From Anaerobaca sp035448545 (GTDB lineage: Bacteria > Planctomycetota > Phycisphaerae > Sedimentisphaerales > Anaerobacaceae), in the NCBI GenBank assembly GCA_035448545.1, contig DAOTJE010000007.1:62001-126000 (forward strand): a stretch of 64,000 nucleotides of DNA, in the 5' to 3' direction. How positions within the stretch are numbered: the first letter of the stretch is position 1; every line of letters begins with the position of its first letter. Made by a program: the position numbers and the translations under genes. Shown here in pieces: positions 16,192 to 26,094 of this stretch. A model generated the notes under the pieces. It did no database searches. It worked only from the letters and a program-made list of their open reading frames with translations, and was not told the origin of the DNA.

Positions 16192-17328
16192 TCAACCGCG
16201 CTGCATGCAATCCACGAAGGCTTTGGGGTCATTGGCCCATTTCTGGGCTTCCAGCAAGTCGATGACATCATTCTTAACCAGCATGGACAGGTGCTTTTCC
16301 ATCGTGATCATCTTCTCATCCTGCCGGTCCCGTGTCTTGGTCTGGAGCTGCGAGTAGAGCTGTTCGATCTTGCCCGTCCGGATCAGGTTGGCGCACGCGT
16401 AGTTGTTGTTGAGGATCTCCATCGCGACGACGCGCCCTTGTCCATTCTTCCGGGGTACGAGTTTCTGGCAGATGATGTAGGCCAGTCCGAGCGAGAGCTG
16501 ATTGCGGACCTCCGACTGCCGACCTTCCGGGAAGTAGTCGAGGATGCGCGTCACCGAACCGGTGACGTCGCGCGTGTGCAGCGTGGAGAAGACCAGGTGC
16601 CCCGTCTCGGCGGCCATCAGGGTCATCGCGATGGTCTCGGCGTCACGCATCTCACCGACGAAGATGACGTCGGGATCTTCCCGCATCATCTCTTTGAGTC
16701 CGTCGTGGAAGGACCGCACGTCGCGGCCGACTTCACGCTGCGAGACGATGGAATACTTCTGCTGGAAGATATACTCGATCGGGTCTTCGACCGAGAAGAT
16801 GCGATAGGCGTTCAGCTCGCTGATCCGTCCGATCAGAGAGGCGATGGTGGTGGACTTGCCCGCGCCGGTGATCCCGGTCAGCAGGACGAGTCCCTGCTTG
16901 AGATTGATGATGTCACGCCAGACGTCGTTGGGAAAGCCGATCTGCTCGACGGGCGGTACATCGAGTGAGAGAGCTCGGATGGCGGCCGCAATCCCATCGT
17001 TCTCGCGGAAGACATTGATCCGGAACTGCAGCGAGCCGAGCCGGTAGGAGCAGTCCACGCTGTGCTGCGTCTGGAGTTTGGCGATGCTCGGCTGGCGGAG
17101 AAGCGGGAAGATGAGTTGTTTGGCCAGTTCCGGCGTCACGTTGGGCCCCTTGAGCTTGACGAGGTTGCCGTCGATCCGGTAAGCCGGTGGCGCGTTGACC
17201 TTGATGTGCAGGTCGGACACCCGCATGGCGCCGTGTTCCTCGAAGTACTGGAGCATGTCCAGGATGCTGTATTTGCCCAGGTTCTCGGTAGGGTAGACCT
17301 TGGCGGCAGGGGAGTACTCCTCGGTCAT
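16192..17328 (-). CDS. pilT: PilT/PilU-family retraction ATPase
   Basis: 378-residue hexameric secretion-type ATPase. Walker A GITGAGKST lies at residues 152-160, the Asp box and Walker B are FSVEDPIEY and DVIFVGEMRDAETI, and the His box is LVFSTLHTRDVTGSV. The zinc Cys tetrad of GspE is missing and there is no N-terminal MshEN domain, so this is the retraction-type (PilT) group that disassembles type IV pili. No pilin or pilus operon is beside it; the gsp operon is 5 kb away on the other strand. It implies pili encoded elsewhere. A small minus-strand gene lies 198 bases upstream. Confidence 0.9.
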   Translation of the reverse strand: MTEEYSPAAKVYPTENLGKYSILDMLQYFEEHGAMRVSDLHIKVNAPPAYRIDGNLVKLKGPNVTPELAKQLIFPLLRQPSIAKLQTQHSVDCSYRLGSLQFRINVFRENDGIAAAIRALSLDVPPVEQIGFPNDVWRDIINLKQGLVLLTGITGAGKSTTIASLIGRISELNAYRIFSVEDPIEYIFQQKYSIVSQREVGRDVRSFHDGLKEMMREDPDVIFVGEMRDAETIAMTLMAAETGHLVFSTLHTRDVTGSVTRILDYFPEGRQSEVRNQLSLGLAYIICQKLVPRKNGQGRVVAMEILNNNYACANLIRTGKIEQLYSQLQTKTRDRQDEKMITMEKHLSMLVKNDVIDLLEAQKWANDPKAFVDCMQRG

Positions 17329-17456
17329 ATCGTTCTCCGTCTGGTGAATCGCGGATTGCCGATCGCGGGTTCATCCCCAGGCGCCACCCCGCAATCTGCG
17401 GTCCGAAATCTCAAGTTCCGAACCCGTCCCAGCGCCTTTCCATCGGGGACCGTTCC

Positions 17457-17465
17457 AGTATACCA
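17457..17465 (-). promoter_or_regulatory. Extended -10 candidate upstream of pilT
   Basis: On the minus strand this reads TGGTATACT, an extended -10 (TGn plus TATACT). No convincing -35 is found. It would give a leader of about 120 bases before pilT. Confidence 0.3.
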
Positions 17466-17526
17466 ATTTGACGGTCTCAGGGGAAGGCTGGGTTGGACGC
17501 GACCTCGGCAACGACGAGGGACGGTT

Positions 17527-17817
17527 CTATCGTTTGGCGGCGCCGGTGTTGGCCTTCTTGAGCCAGTCCTGCAGGTTCGCCGCGAGGACCTCGACGTCTC
17601 GGGTTGTGAGGATATGCTCGGCCAGCGGTACTGGGACGCCCAGCTTGGTGATCGCCTGCCCGACGCGTTTCCAGAGGCGGTCCTGCTTGGTCTTGCTGTC
17701 GACCAGGTACAGCTCGCTGACCAGTTCCTGGAGCTTGGCGAGCATGATCGTGTCGAGGTTGCGATAGTAGTGAGAGATGATGTTCTGCTGATGGGGCGTG
17801 TAGTCTTGTCGCGCCAT
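17527..17817 (-). CDS. Small conserved-looking hypothetical protein
   Basis: 96 residues, basic and mostly helical (HQQNIISHYYRNLDTIMLAKLQ ELVSELYL at residues 9-38, then KRVGQAITKLGV). There is no signal peptide or membrane segment. I do not recognise the family. The codon use fits its neighbours. It is on the same strand as pilT and ends 198 bases before it, so it may be an upstream gene of the same transcript, but a promoter candidate lies between them. Confidence 0.65.
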   Translation of the reverse strand: MARQDYTPHQQNIISHYYRNLDTIMLAKLQELVSELYLVDSKTKQDRLWKRVGQAITKLGVPVPLAEHILTTRDVEVLAANLQDWLKKANTGAAKR

Positions 17818-17951
17818 GGCTGTTATCCTTGTCCGGGCGTATCCGTGCAGTTTGTCGTGCTCACACGGCTTGTTCTATCGCGTCGCATCGGGCGGATCAA
17901 GCCGCCTTCCGTGCAGCCGGGGTTTTTGCTGGCTTTGCCGCGACGGCCGAC

Positions 17952-17957
17952 TATAAT
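17952..17957 (+). promoter_or_regulatory. -10 element of a likely lptD promoter
   Basis: A perfect TATAAT 60 bases before the lptD start. The best -35, TTGCTG at 17926, is 20 bases away, longer than the ideal 17, so the pair is weak. Transcription would start near 17964. Confidence 0.4.
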
Positions 17958-18016
17958 CGCGTCCAAACGTAAGTCAGGCAGGATGCCCAGTTTGTTGTTC
18001 GTGAGACCATCGCAGG

Positions 18017-20959
18017 ATGCGATATCCGCTACTGATCGCCAACATGCTTTTTTGGACGTTGCCGGTGGCCGCCTTGGGCGACCCGGCGCCCCTTCCGGGC
18101 GAGTCGTCGAATGACGTCCCTCCATTGTCGCATCGGCGATGGGTCGTCCAGGACCTTCATATCACCAGCAAGGACGTGCTGGGCCAGAAAGATGAGATCG
18201 GACAGCATCTTCTGATCTGCCGCCAGGGGTTCGATACGACGATTGCAGGCGTACACATCCTCGCCGACCGTGGCGTCGCGCGGATCGAACCGATCCGTGC
18301 TGGTGCCGAAGGGGCTGTGACCACCCGCTATCGGGTTCAGATCTACCTGGAAGGCTCGATTTCGCGGCGGCAGGCGGACGCACTGACGGAATCCGGTCTG
18401 GACGTTGCGGCGGTTGAGGAGGGCCGGGCCGTCGTGCTGACGTTCGCCCTGGACGGCGAGGTCTTCGTCACGGCCGACAAGAGCGAGACCGGAAGCCCGC
18501 AGGGGCTGCTGCTGTACCGACAGGCTCTGGAGGCCTTCGAGTCGCCTCTGGGGGCAAAGCCTGGTTCGACGCCGCTTGCCAAACGGACCCTATCTCCCGG
18601 CCCTCGCGCGGCCAAACCCGGTGTCGGACAGACACTCAGTTGGTCACCGCTGACCGATGTCCCGCTGACCATCGAGATCACGCGGGAGGATGGGGTGGAA
18701 GTGACCACCATTATGGGTCGGCTCTATGCCTGGTGGCGGCAGGACGCACAAGGGGCCGACACGACGGTGTACGAGTTGGAGGCGGACCACCTTGTTCTCT
18801 GGCGGCGTGCAGCCGATGCGAATCGGCCGCCGAGCGATCTGCCGGGACAGCAGCAGGGAGTCGAGGAAATCTATGTCAGTGGCGACGTCCATCTCAGGCA
18901 GGGCCAGCGGACCATCCGTGCCAGCGAGCTGTACTATGATTTCCGTCACGAACGTGGGCTGATCGACGACGCGGTCATGAGGACATTCGATTCCAGGCGG
19001 AACATCCCCGTCTATATTCGCGCCAGCCGACTGCGGCAGGTGGCCGCGAATGAGTTTGAAGCCCAGGACGTTACCCTGACGACAAGCGAGTTCCATACAC
19101 CCCAGTTGTCCGTGACCGCCGAGAAGCTCCACGTCACCGACACCTCGTCCCTGGCCGTTCCGGACGGCACCGAATCGGCCGATGCCGGTTTCGATGTTCA
19201 GATGGACAGCGTTCGGTTCAAGTACTACGATACCACCGTGTTCGGCCTTCCGTCGCTTCGGCCTAACCTCCAGAGGCCGGATATCCCGCTGCGGTCTGCG
19301 CGAGTCGGCAGCAGCAGGACCTACGGGCCCTCGATCGAAACGCAGTGGTTCCTCAGTCGCATTCTCGGTCTGCGCGAACCGCAGGGGACCGATAGCACGT
19401 TGTCGGTCGACTACTACGGCAAGCGCGGTGTCGGCGGCGGGGTCGACATCGAGTACGAACGAGAAACCTACTTCGGCAGTCTCCTGGGGTATGTGATCGA
19501 CGACGACGGCACAGATCGGCTCAGCCGGTCCCAGAAAGAAGTGGAGGTGTCCAAGGACACGCGCGGCCGCCTGCGATGGCAGCACCGTCATTTTCTGCCG
19601 TTCGGCTGGCAACTGACCGCCGAGACCAGCTATCTGTCCGACAAGAATTTTCTCGAACAGTACTATCGCAGCGAGTTCAACGTCGGCAAAGAGCAGGAAA
19701 CGGTGCTGCACCTCAAGCGGATCGAAGACAACTGGGGCCTGTCGCTGCTGGGCAAGGCGAGGATGAACGACTTCCTCGACAGAGTCGAGGAGATGCCGAC
19801 AGGCCAGTTCCACTGGACAGGCCAGTCCCTCCTTCAGGACCGCCTGACGTTCTACAGCGACAGCCAGGTCAGCCGGTTTCGCTATCTGTACAATGAGGAG
19901 GAACCGGCGAGGGGATCGGAGGAGTTCTTCATGTATACCATGACCCGCAATGAGGTCGACTTGCCGCTGGCGGCAGGGGGGACGCGGATCGTACCGTTTG
20001 TGGCCGGCACGTTCGGCTACGAGGACGGGGGTGGGTTTCAGTCGGCGCTGGACGACTCGGCCGTCGAGCCCCAGGACACTGCCTGGATTGGCGAGGGGGG
20101 TGTCAGGATGGCGATGCAGCCCTACTGGCGGGTCTATCCGGGCGTACGATCGCGGCTTTGGGACCTGAATCAGTTGCGGCACGTGATCAGTCCTCAGCTT
20201 ACCGCGGTCGCGTATACGCACGACGAAAAGGTCGCCGAGCAGCGGGATGTTCTGGACTTGGGCATCCACCAGCGGTGGCAGACCAAGCGTGGCCCTGTCG
20301 GCCCCGAAGGCCAGCGTACGGTCGATTGGCTCCGGCTGAACCTGGACTTCGTATGGGTCCGGGATTCAGCGGACTCCAATACCGGCCCCGATCAGATCCT
20401 CTGGAACCAGCCGTTTATCCCCTTGGCGAACCCCTTGGGAAGTGTGCTTCCGCCCCACGACCGACGTGCCACAGGCTTGTTCGGCCCTCGCCGCAATTAC
20501 ATCGGAGCCGATGCGGCCCTGAGGCTCACGGACACGACTTCCGTGCTTGCGGACATGCACTACGACATGCAGAGCGGGATTTTCGGGCAGATTGATGTGG
20601 GATTCTCCCGCTTGTGCTGGCCGAACCTAAGTTATTATGTTGGCAGCCGTTACCTCCGCCGGGTCGTCAGCGGAGAGGAGAGAGGCTCCAATGCGGTTAC
20701 GTTCGCCGCCACCTATGTTATCGACCCCAGATACACCGCCGTTTTCTCGCAGCAATATGATTTTGACTATGGCGAGGGCATCCGAAGTGATATAACGTTG
20801 ATTCGTAGGTATCATCGGATGAATCTGGCGATGACGCTCAGTGCCGATGAGTCGCTCGATGAACAGAGCTTTGTGGTGAGTCTCTGGCCTCAGGGATTGC
20901 CGGAGCTGGCCTTCGGTTTGCGCCAGTACATGGAATTGGGGGCATCGGAGTCGTATTAA
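18017..20959 (+). CDS. lptD: LPS-assembly outer-membrane protein LptD (OstA family)
   Basis: 980 residues. It begins with a short signal-like segment (LLIANMLFWTLPVAALG). Residues about 215-370 form an LptA/OstA-type beta-jellyroll region: VTTIMGRLYAWWRQ, LEADHLVLWRR, VYVSGDVHLRQG-like repeats and RTIRASELYYDFRHERG. The remaining 600 residues are beta-strand-rich with many aromatic strand ends (TLSVDYYGKRGVGGGVDIEYE), the pattern of the LptD barrel, finishing in a strand-like C-terminus. LptD inserts LPS in the outer leaflet. No LptE or Imp neighbour is seen; aldolase follows after 128 bases. The call is supported by architecture; motif conservation is modest. Confidence 0.8.
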   Translation: MRYPLLIANMLFWTLPVAALGDPAPLPGESSNDVPPLSHRRWVVQDLHITSKDVLGQKDEIGQHLLICRQGFDTTIAGVHILADRGVARIEPIRAGAEGAVTTRYRVQIYLEGSISRRQADALTESGLDVAAVEEGRAVVLTFALDGEVFVTADKSETGSPQGLLLYRQALEAFESPLGAKPGSTPLAKRTLSPGPRAAKPGVGQTLSWSPLTDVPLTIEITREDGVEVTTIMGRLYAWWRQDAQGADTTVYELEADHLVLWRRAADANRPPSDLPGQQQGVEEIYVSGDVHLRQGQRTIRASELYYDFRHERGLIDDAVMRTFDSRRNIPVYIRASRLRQVAANEFEAQDVTLTTSEFHTPQLSVTAEKLHVTDTSSLAVPDGTESADAGFDVQMDSVRFKYYDTTVFGLPSLRPNLQRPDIPLRSARVGSSRTYGPSIETQWFLSRILGLREPQGTDSTLSVDYYGKRGVGGGVDIEYERETYFGSLLGYVIDDDGTDRLSRSQKEVEVSKDTRGRLRWQHRHFLPFGWQLTAETSYLSDKNFLEQYYRSEFNVGKEQETVLHLKRIEDNWGLSLLGKARMNDFLDRVEEMPTGQFHWTGQSLLQDRLTFYSDSQVSRFRYLYNEEEPARGSEEFFMYTMTRNEVDLPLAAGGTRIVPFVAGTFGYEDGGGFQSALDDSAVEPQDTAWIGEGGVRMAMQPYWRVYPGVRSRLWDLNQLRHVISPQLTAVAYTHDEKVAEQRDVLDLGIHQRWQTKRGPVGPEGQRTVDWLRLNLDFVWVRDSADSNTGPDQILWNQPFIPLANPLGSVLPPHDRRATGLFGPRRNYIGADAALRLTDTTSVLADMHYDMQSGIFGQIDVGFSRLCWPNLSYYVGSRYLRRVVSGEERGSNAVTFAATYVIDPRYTAVFSQQYDFDYGEGIRSDITLIRRYHRMNLAMTLSADESLDEQSFVVSLWPQGLPELAFGLRQYMELGASESY

Positions 20960-21087
20960 GGCTGGGCGTGTCCGGCATACCCGAGCGATTCAAGGGGGGC
21001 GAGGGCCTTTCGGAACGCCGCTGCAATCGCCAGGGACCGAATTCTGATGACCTTGGACTGGGTTGAACACTCTATAAGGAGCAGACT

Positions 21088-22032
21088 ATGCCGCTAGTCA
21101 ACACCAAGAAGATGTTTGAGATGGCCTACAAGAACGGCTATGCCATCGGAGCTTTCAATGTCAACAATATGGAGATCACGCAGGGGATCGTTCAGGCTAT
21201 CGCCGAGGAAAAGGCGCCCCTGATCCTTCAGATCTCCCGAGGTGCTCGGGAATACGCCAAGAACAGCTACCTCAAGGCCATCATCGACGTCGTTGTCAAA
21301 GAGAACCCGGATATCCCTGTGGCTATCAATCTCGACCACGGTGATACATTCCAGACGTGCAAGGAGTTCGTGGACGACGGGTTCACCTCGGTGATGATTG
21401 ACGGTTCGCATCTGCCATTCGAAGAGAACATCGCGATCACCAAGAAAGTAGTTGAATACGCCCATCCTCGCGGCGTCGTCGTTGAGGCAGAGCTTGGGCA
21501 GCTTGGGGGCATTGAGGAGGATGTTGTTGGTGTCGATGATGTTCGCAAGCACATCGCCGATCCGGACCAGGCCGTGGAGTTCGTCGAGAGAAGCGGCTGC
21601 GATTCGCTGGCCATCGCCTGCGGCACCAGCCACGGTGCGTACAAGTTCAAATCCGCACCGGTGCTGGCGTTCGACGTAATTGAAGAGATCGGACGGCGGC
21701 TTCCGGGTTTTCCGCTGGTGATGCACGGTGCCAGCAGCGTGCTGAAGGAATTTAAAGACCTGATCAACAAGTACGGCGGCAAGATGCCCGACGCCATGGG
21801 AGTCCCGGAGGAGATGGTGACGAAGGCCTCGAAGATGGCCATTTGTAAGGTCAATATCGACACGGATTTGCGGATGGCCCTGACGGCCAAGATCCGCCAG
21901 GTCTTTGCGGAAAAGCCCGCGGAGTTCGACCCGCGCAAGTATCTGGGGCCGGGTCGCGATGCCATCCGAGAGATGGTTCGCCACAAACTGCATGTCCTCG
22001 GTTGTGCCGGAAAAGCGAAGGAATGCCTGTAG
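21088..22032 (+). CDS. fba: Class II fructose-bisphosphate aldolase
   Basis: Zinc-dependent aldolase of glycolysis and gluconeogenesis, 314 residues. Family motifs are plain: GAFNVNNMEITQGIV, the zinc-site stretch INLDHGDTFQTCKEFVDDGF then MIDGSHLPFEENI, EAELGQLGG, CGTSHGAYKF, LVMHGASSV, and KVNIDTDLRMA. A strong AAGGAG ribosome site precedes ATG 21088 by eight bases. It lies between lptD and a secreted protease with no shared pathway, and probably has its own transcript. Confidence 0.96.
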   Translation: MPLVNTKKMFEMAYKNGYAIGAFNVNNMEITQGIVQAIAEEKAPLILQISRGAREYAKNSYLKAIIDVVVKENPDIPVAINLDHGDTFQTCKEFVDDGFTSVMIDGSHLPFEENIAITKKVVEYAHPRGVVVEAELGQLGGIEEDVVGVDDVRKHIADPDQAVEFVERSGCDSLAIACGTSHGAYKFKSAPVLAFDVIEEIGRRLPGFPLVMHGASSVLKEFKDLINKYGGKMPDAMGVPEEMVTKASKMAICKVNIDTDLRMALTAKIRQVFAEKPAEFDPRKYLGPGRDAIREMVRHKLHVLGCAGKAKECL

Positions 22033-22064
22033 ACTCAAAGGGTCACGGGATGTGCACATACGCG

Positions 22065-22094
22065 GCGATCACGGGTCTGAGGGCCTGTGATCGC
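22065..22094 (+). terminator. Strong hairpin downstream of fba
   Basis: GCGATCACGGG (22065-22075) pairs with CCTGTGATCGC (22084-22094), 11 base pairs with one G-T wobble, 33 bases after the fba stop. No T-run follows, so it may stabilise the mRNA end or aid termination. Confidence 0.4.
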
Positions 22095-22164
22095 TGCTGT
22101 TGCTGTATTCCGAGCTCCTTCGTTGCGGCCGGGGTCTTCAATCATAGCTGAAAGGAGCAGTTCA

Positions 22165-24522
22165 TTGCCAAATCAGGATCCGAGAAGACCGCCATCTGAT
22201 TCCGAACAGAGCCGGCACGGCAGCTCAGGGGCGAAGGTTTCCTGTCTGATCTTGCTTTCCTGTGCGTGGACGGTGGTTCTGTCCGCGTGGTTCGGGGGCT
22301 ACAGTTGCTCTGCCCAGGCAGGGCGGTCAGGAGTCTCCAGCGCGAGCGTGTCGGCGACGGCCGGCGGTGAGGCCAAGACGGCGACGGAGCAGCCGGTGCA
22401 GGTCGACCCGCTGATCGAGGCATGCCGGCTGATCTATCAGGGCCAATTCCGTGCGGCGGGGGAACTCGTCCGGGCGGCGAGAGCCTCTCAAGGGCAGCGC
22501 GCCGAGCAGTTGGAGCGTGTTGTCCAGCAGTACGACGAGATTACCCAGCGTCGACAGGCCGAGCGCGCCGAAGCCTATGCCAAACAGCGGAATGAACTCG
22601 ATAAGCTTCGGGCGGTGGTCGATTTGTCCGTTGATCCGGCGGTCACAGCGTGGAAGGACGTCAAGCCCGACGACGAGTCCGGCGGAACCGAGCCGAACGA
22701 ACCCAACGATGTGACGGATGTCCTGGTTGTGCTCGTCAGGGCGATGGAGTACGCGAACGGCCAGCAGAAAGCGGCGCTTCTGGCTGATCCGTTCGTCCAG
22801 AAAGTCCTTCAGGTCAGCGTCGATCGCAGTGTGATTCTGGAGGCCGAAGGCAAGTGGCTCGACGCGTACACGGGCTACTATTACTGGCTGTCGGCCATCG
22901 ACCCCAACAATACCGGGTACTCCGATCACGCCGATGAGCTGGTGGACAAGGCCAGTATCGCCGGTTCCTTTCAGGACAGCCCGTGTGAGACCCGAAAGGA
23001 GCGTTTTGAAGGGGTCGAGAAGCGGATGTTCGAGCGGGCCATGGATGCGCTGAGCCTGCACTACGTCAACAGTATCAACTATTTTGAAATGGCGACTCAG
23101 GCGATCGCCCGCTGCGATCAGTTGGCGCAGGTCCTGATGATTGCCCGCATCCAGGACCCGAATCCCGGCGGCAGTCCTTTCCCGGCGCCTCCACCGGAGA
23201 AAGTCACCGCCTGGTCGGTTGCTCTCGCCGGCCTGCAGGACGAGATCGAAACCCATCCCCCGGATTTCGGCAAGGACGAGTTCCTGGATGTCCTGGACAA
23301 GGTCCTGTCCCTGAACGACGCGACGGTACAACTGCCCCGCCAGCCGCTCATTGCCCATTTCGCCGAAGCCGCGCTGGAGGCGCTCGATCCGTACACCGTC
23401 ATGGTCTGGCCCCGACAGGTCCAGGATTTCGAGAAGATGATGATGAATGAGTTCTCGGGCATCGGGATCGAGATCTCCAAGCCGCGAGGGCTGTTGACCA
23501 TTGCCAGTCTGCTGCCGGACACGCCTGCCTACCGCGCGGGCCTCGACGCCGGAGATGTAATCGAGGCCGTCGATGGTGTTCCTACCAAGGACATGAGCCT
23601 GATCTGTGCCGTCAAGAAAATCACGGGGCCCAAGGGTACGAGCGTTGTCCTGTCGGTCAAACGTCCGACCCAGGAGAAGGCCGAAGAGATCACGATCACG
23701 CGCGATCGGATCATCGTCCCGACGATTCGGGGTTGGCAGAGAACGGAAGCCGGAACCTGGCTGTACATGGTCGACGAGGCCGATCGGATCGGCTATGTGC
23801 GGATCACCAGTTTCTCCGGGGAGACCGCCAGCGATTTCGAAACGGCTTTGCGCGAGTTGGAGTCACAGGGGCTCCGCGGCCTGATCATGGACCTGCGATT
23901 CAACACCGGTGGGCTGCTGGACAGCGCCGTCAGCGTTGTTGACAAGTTCATTCGAGAAGGCCTGATTGTCCGGACGCAGCCGAAGATCGGAATGATCCCC
24001 AGCTACGAGTACGCCCATCGGCGAGGGACGCATCCGGACTACCCCCTGGTGATTCTCATCAACTCCGACTCCGCCAGTGCCTCCGAGATCGTGGCCGGCG
24101 CGCTGGCCGACCCCAAACATGAGCGGGCGGTCCTCGTGGGCAGTCGCACCCATGGCAAGGGCAGCGTCCAGGGGATCACGCACTATCCCGGTGGCGGTGC
24201 GCAACTGAAGTACACCATGGCGTACTACCATTTGCCTTCCGGGCAGCGCGTCAAGAGCCGGGATGCGGTGAAGAAGGAAGGAGGAAAAGATTGGGGCGTG
24301 GGTCCCGACGTGGAAGTGGAGCTCAACAGTGCCGAGCAGACCAAGATGCTTAGCGCACAGAGAGACAACGATGTTCTTGTTCAAGCCGCCCGCGATGAGC
24401 ACGGTGGCTCTTACAAGAAACGCACGCTGGCCGAGACGTTGGAATCCGATCCGCAGTTGGCGGTGGGCCTGCTGGTCGTCAAGACCAAGCTGATTGAGGC
24501 CGAGGCGCGGGTGACGAACTGA
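22165..24522 (+). CDS. S41-family C-terminal processing protease (PDZ domain)
   Basis: 785 residues from a TTG start. The TTG has AAAGGAG seven bases upstream, much better than any earlier in-frame ATG, and gives a signal peptide (VSCLILLSCAWTVVLSAWFGGYSCSAQA). A long helical N-terminal region follows, then a PDZ domain near residues 430-500 (GIGIEISKPRGLLTIASLLP, AGDVIEAVDG) and the S41 catalytic domain with NSDSASASEIVAGAL (Ser) and GSRTHGKGSVQ (Lys). The C-terminus is helical. It is expected to act on exported proteins. The long helical N-terminal part is not typical of CtpA and may bind a partner. lysS starts six bases after the stop. Confidence 0.9.
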   Translation: MPNQDPRRPPSDSEQSRHGSSGAKVSCLILLSCAWTVVLSAWFGGYSCSAQAGRSGVSSASVSATAGGEAKTATEQPVQVDPLIEACRLIYQGQFRAAGELVRAARASQGQRAEQLERVVQQYDEITQRRQAERAEAYAKQRNELDKLRAVVDLSVDPAVTAWKDVKPDDESGGTEPNEPNDVTDVLVVLVRAMEYANGQQKAALLADPFVQKVLQVSVDRSVILEAEGKWLDAYTGYYYWLSAIDPNNTGYSDHADELVDKASIAGSFQDSPCETRKERFEGVEKRMFERAMDALSLHYVNSINYFEMATQAIARCDQLAQVLMIARIQDPNPGGSPFPAPPPEKVTAWSVALAGLQDEIETHPPDFGKDEFLDVLDKVLSLNDATVQLPRQPLIAHFAEAALEALDPYTVMVWPRQVQDFEKMMMNEFSGIGIEISKPRGLLTIASLLPDTPAYRAGLDAGDVIEAVDGVPTKDMSLICAVKKITGPKGTSVVLSVKRPTQEKAEEITITRDRIIVPTIRGWQRTEAGTWLYMVDEADRIGYVRITSFSGETASDFETALRELESQGLRGLIMDLRFNTGGLLDSAVSVVDKFIREGLIVRTQPKIGMIPSYEYAHRRGTHPDYPLVILINSDSASASEIVAGALADPKHERAVLVGSRTHGKGSVQGITHYPGGGAQLKYTMAYYHLPSGQRVKSRDAVKKEGGKDWGVGPDVEVELNSAEQTKMLSAQRDNDVLVQAARDEHGGSYKKRTLAETLESDPQLAVGLLVVKTKLIEAEARVTN

Positions 24523-24528
24523 CAGGTG

Positions 24529-26019
24529 ATGGCGGAAGGCAGAACGTTGGCGAGTCAGACTGAGACAGACAAGTTCGAGCAGCAGAGACAGGAAAAGATC
24601 GAGAAGCTTTTGGCGTTGGGGATTGATCCGTACGGATCTCGCTACGAGGATCCGGAGCCGGCCGAGTCGATCAAGGCCCGCTTTCAGGACGGACAAGAAG
24701 GCCAACGGGCGCGGTGCGCCGGCCGGATCGTCCTGTTTCGCGATATCGGTAAACTGATTTTCATCACGCTGCGGGATCGCAGCGGCACGATTCAAGTCGG
24801 GCTCAGCAAGAATCTTCTGAACGACCAGTGGTCTGTGGCCAAGCTGCTCGACCTGGGCGACCTCATCGGCGTCTGCGGCCAGCTCGGCAGGACCCGGACC
24901 GGGGAGATCACGATCTGGGTCGAAGAGAACGGGCTGACCTTCCTGAGCAAGTGTCTGGCGCAGCCGCCGGAGAAGTTTCACGGACTGGCCGATATTGACC
25001 AGCGATACCGTCAGCGGTACGTGGACCTGTGGGCCAACCCGGATGTCATGGAGCGGTTCAAAAGGCGCAGCGCTATCATTGCGACCATCCGCCAGTTTCT
25101 CGAAGCCAGGGGCTTTCTCGAAGTCGAGACGCCCATGATGCAGGCCATCGCCGGCGGTGCGGCGGCCAAACCGTTCGTCACGCATCACAACAGCCTCAAT
25201 CTCGATCTGTACCTGAGGATCTCGCCCGAGCTGTTCCTCAAGCGTCTTCTCGTCGGCGGCATGGAACGGGTCTTCGAGATCAACCGCAATTTCCGCAACG
25301 AAGGGCTCAGCCGCCGGCACAACCCCGAGTTCACCATGATGGAGGTCTACCAGGCGTATGGCGACTACCACGTCATGATGGACCTGACCGAAGAGTTGAT
25401 CGCGTCCTGCGTGGCCGCCCACTGTGGCGACACGACCGTCAAGTTCGGCGATCTCGACGTCAATCTGGCGAGGCCCTGGCGACGGGCCCGGTACGCCGAC
25501 CTGCTGAAGGAGCACAGCGGCTGCGACATCGACGACATCGCGGCGCTTCGGGCGAAGGCCCGTTCGTTGGAACTCGACGAGTCCGCAATGGACGATGCGG
25601 TGGTGGTCAACGAGGTGTTCGAGGCGACGGTGGAAGATGCGCTGATCGATCCGACCTTTGTCCTGGACTATCCGGCGGCACTTTGCCCGCTCACGAAGCG
25701 CAGCAAGAGCGATCCGCGATACGCCGAGCGTTTCGAGCTGTTCATCGCGGGCATGGAGCTGGCCAACGCGTACACGGAGCTGAACGACCCGGCCCAGCAG
25801 TACGAGAACTTCCTGGTGCAGCTCAAGGGCCAGGAGGATACGATGGCCACCATGGACACCGATTTCATCAAGGCGCTGAAGTATGGCATGCCTCCGGCCG
25901 GCGGGCTCGGAATCGGGATCGACCGGCTGGTGATGATCCTGACCGGCGCGACGACGATTCGCGACGTGATCCTGTTCCCGCTCCTGAAGCCGGTGGACGC
26001 GCCGACGGCGGGCTCGTAG
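24529..26019 (+). CDS. lysS: Lysyl-tRNA synthetase, class II
   Basis: About 496 residues. The N-terminal OB-fold anticodon-binding domain (RARCAGRIVLFRDIGKLIFI and SGTIQVGLSKN) is followed by the class II core: motif 1 GFLEVETPMMQ, motif 2 FEINRNFRNEGLSRRHNPEFTMMEVYQ in two halves around residues 245-270, and motif 3 GGLGIGIDRLVMIL near the end. The TFVLDYP and CPLT segments typical of LysS are present. GTG 24526 and ATG 24529 are both possible starts. It begins six bases after the S41 protease stop, so it is probably co-transcribed with it. Confidence 0.97.
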   Translation: MAEGRTLASQTETDKFEQQRQEKIEKLLALGIDPYGSRYEDPEPAESIKARFQDGQEGQRARCAGRIVLFRDIGKLIFITLRDRSGTIQVGLSKNLLNDQWSVAKLLDLGDLIGVCGQLGRTRTGEITIWVEENGLTFLSKCLAQPPEKFHGLADIDQRYRQRYVDLWANPDVMERFKRRSAIIATIRQFLEARGFLEVETPMMQAIAGGAAAKPFVTHHNSLNLDLYLRISPELFLKRLLVGGMERVFEINRNFRNEGLSRRHNPEFTMMEVYQAYGDYHVMMDLTEELIASCVAAHCGDTTVKFGDLDVNLARPWRRARYADLLKEHSGCDIDDIAALRAKARSLELDESAMDDAVVVNEVFEATVEDALIDPTFVLDYPAALCPLTKRSKSDPRYAERFELFIAGMELANAYTELNDPAQQYENFLVQLKGQEDTMATMDTDFIKALKYGMPPAGGLGIGIDRLVMILTGATTIRDVILFPLLKPVDAPTAGS

Positions 26020-26094
26020 TCCGTCCGTGGGACCTGCCGGGCCGCGGGCGCACGCGAGGCCATGGCGCCGGCGGCATGATATCCTGGTTCTTCG

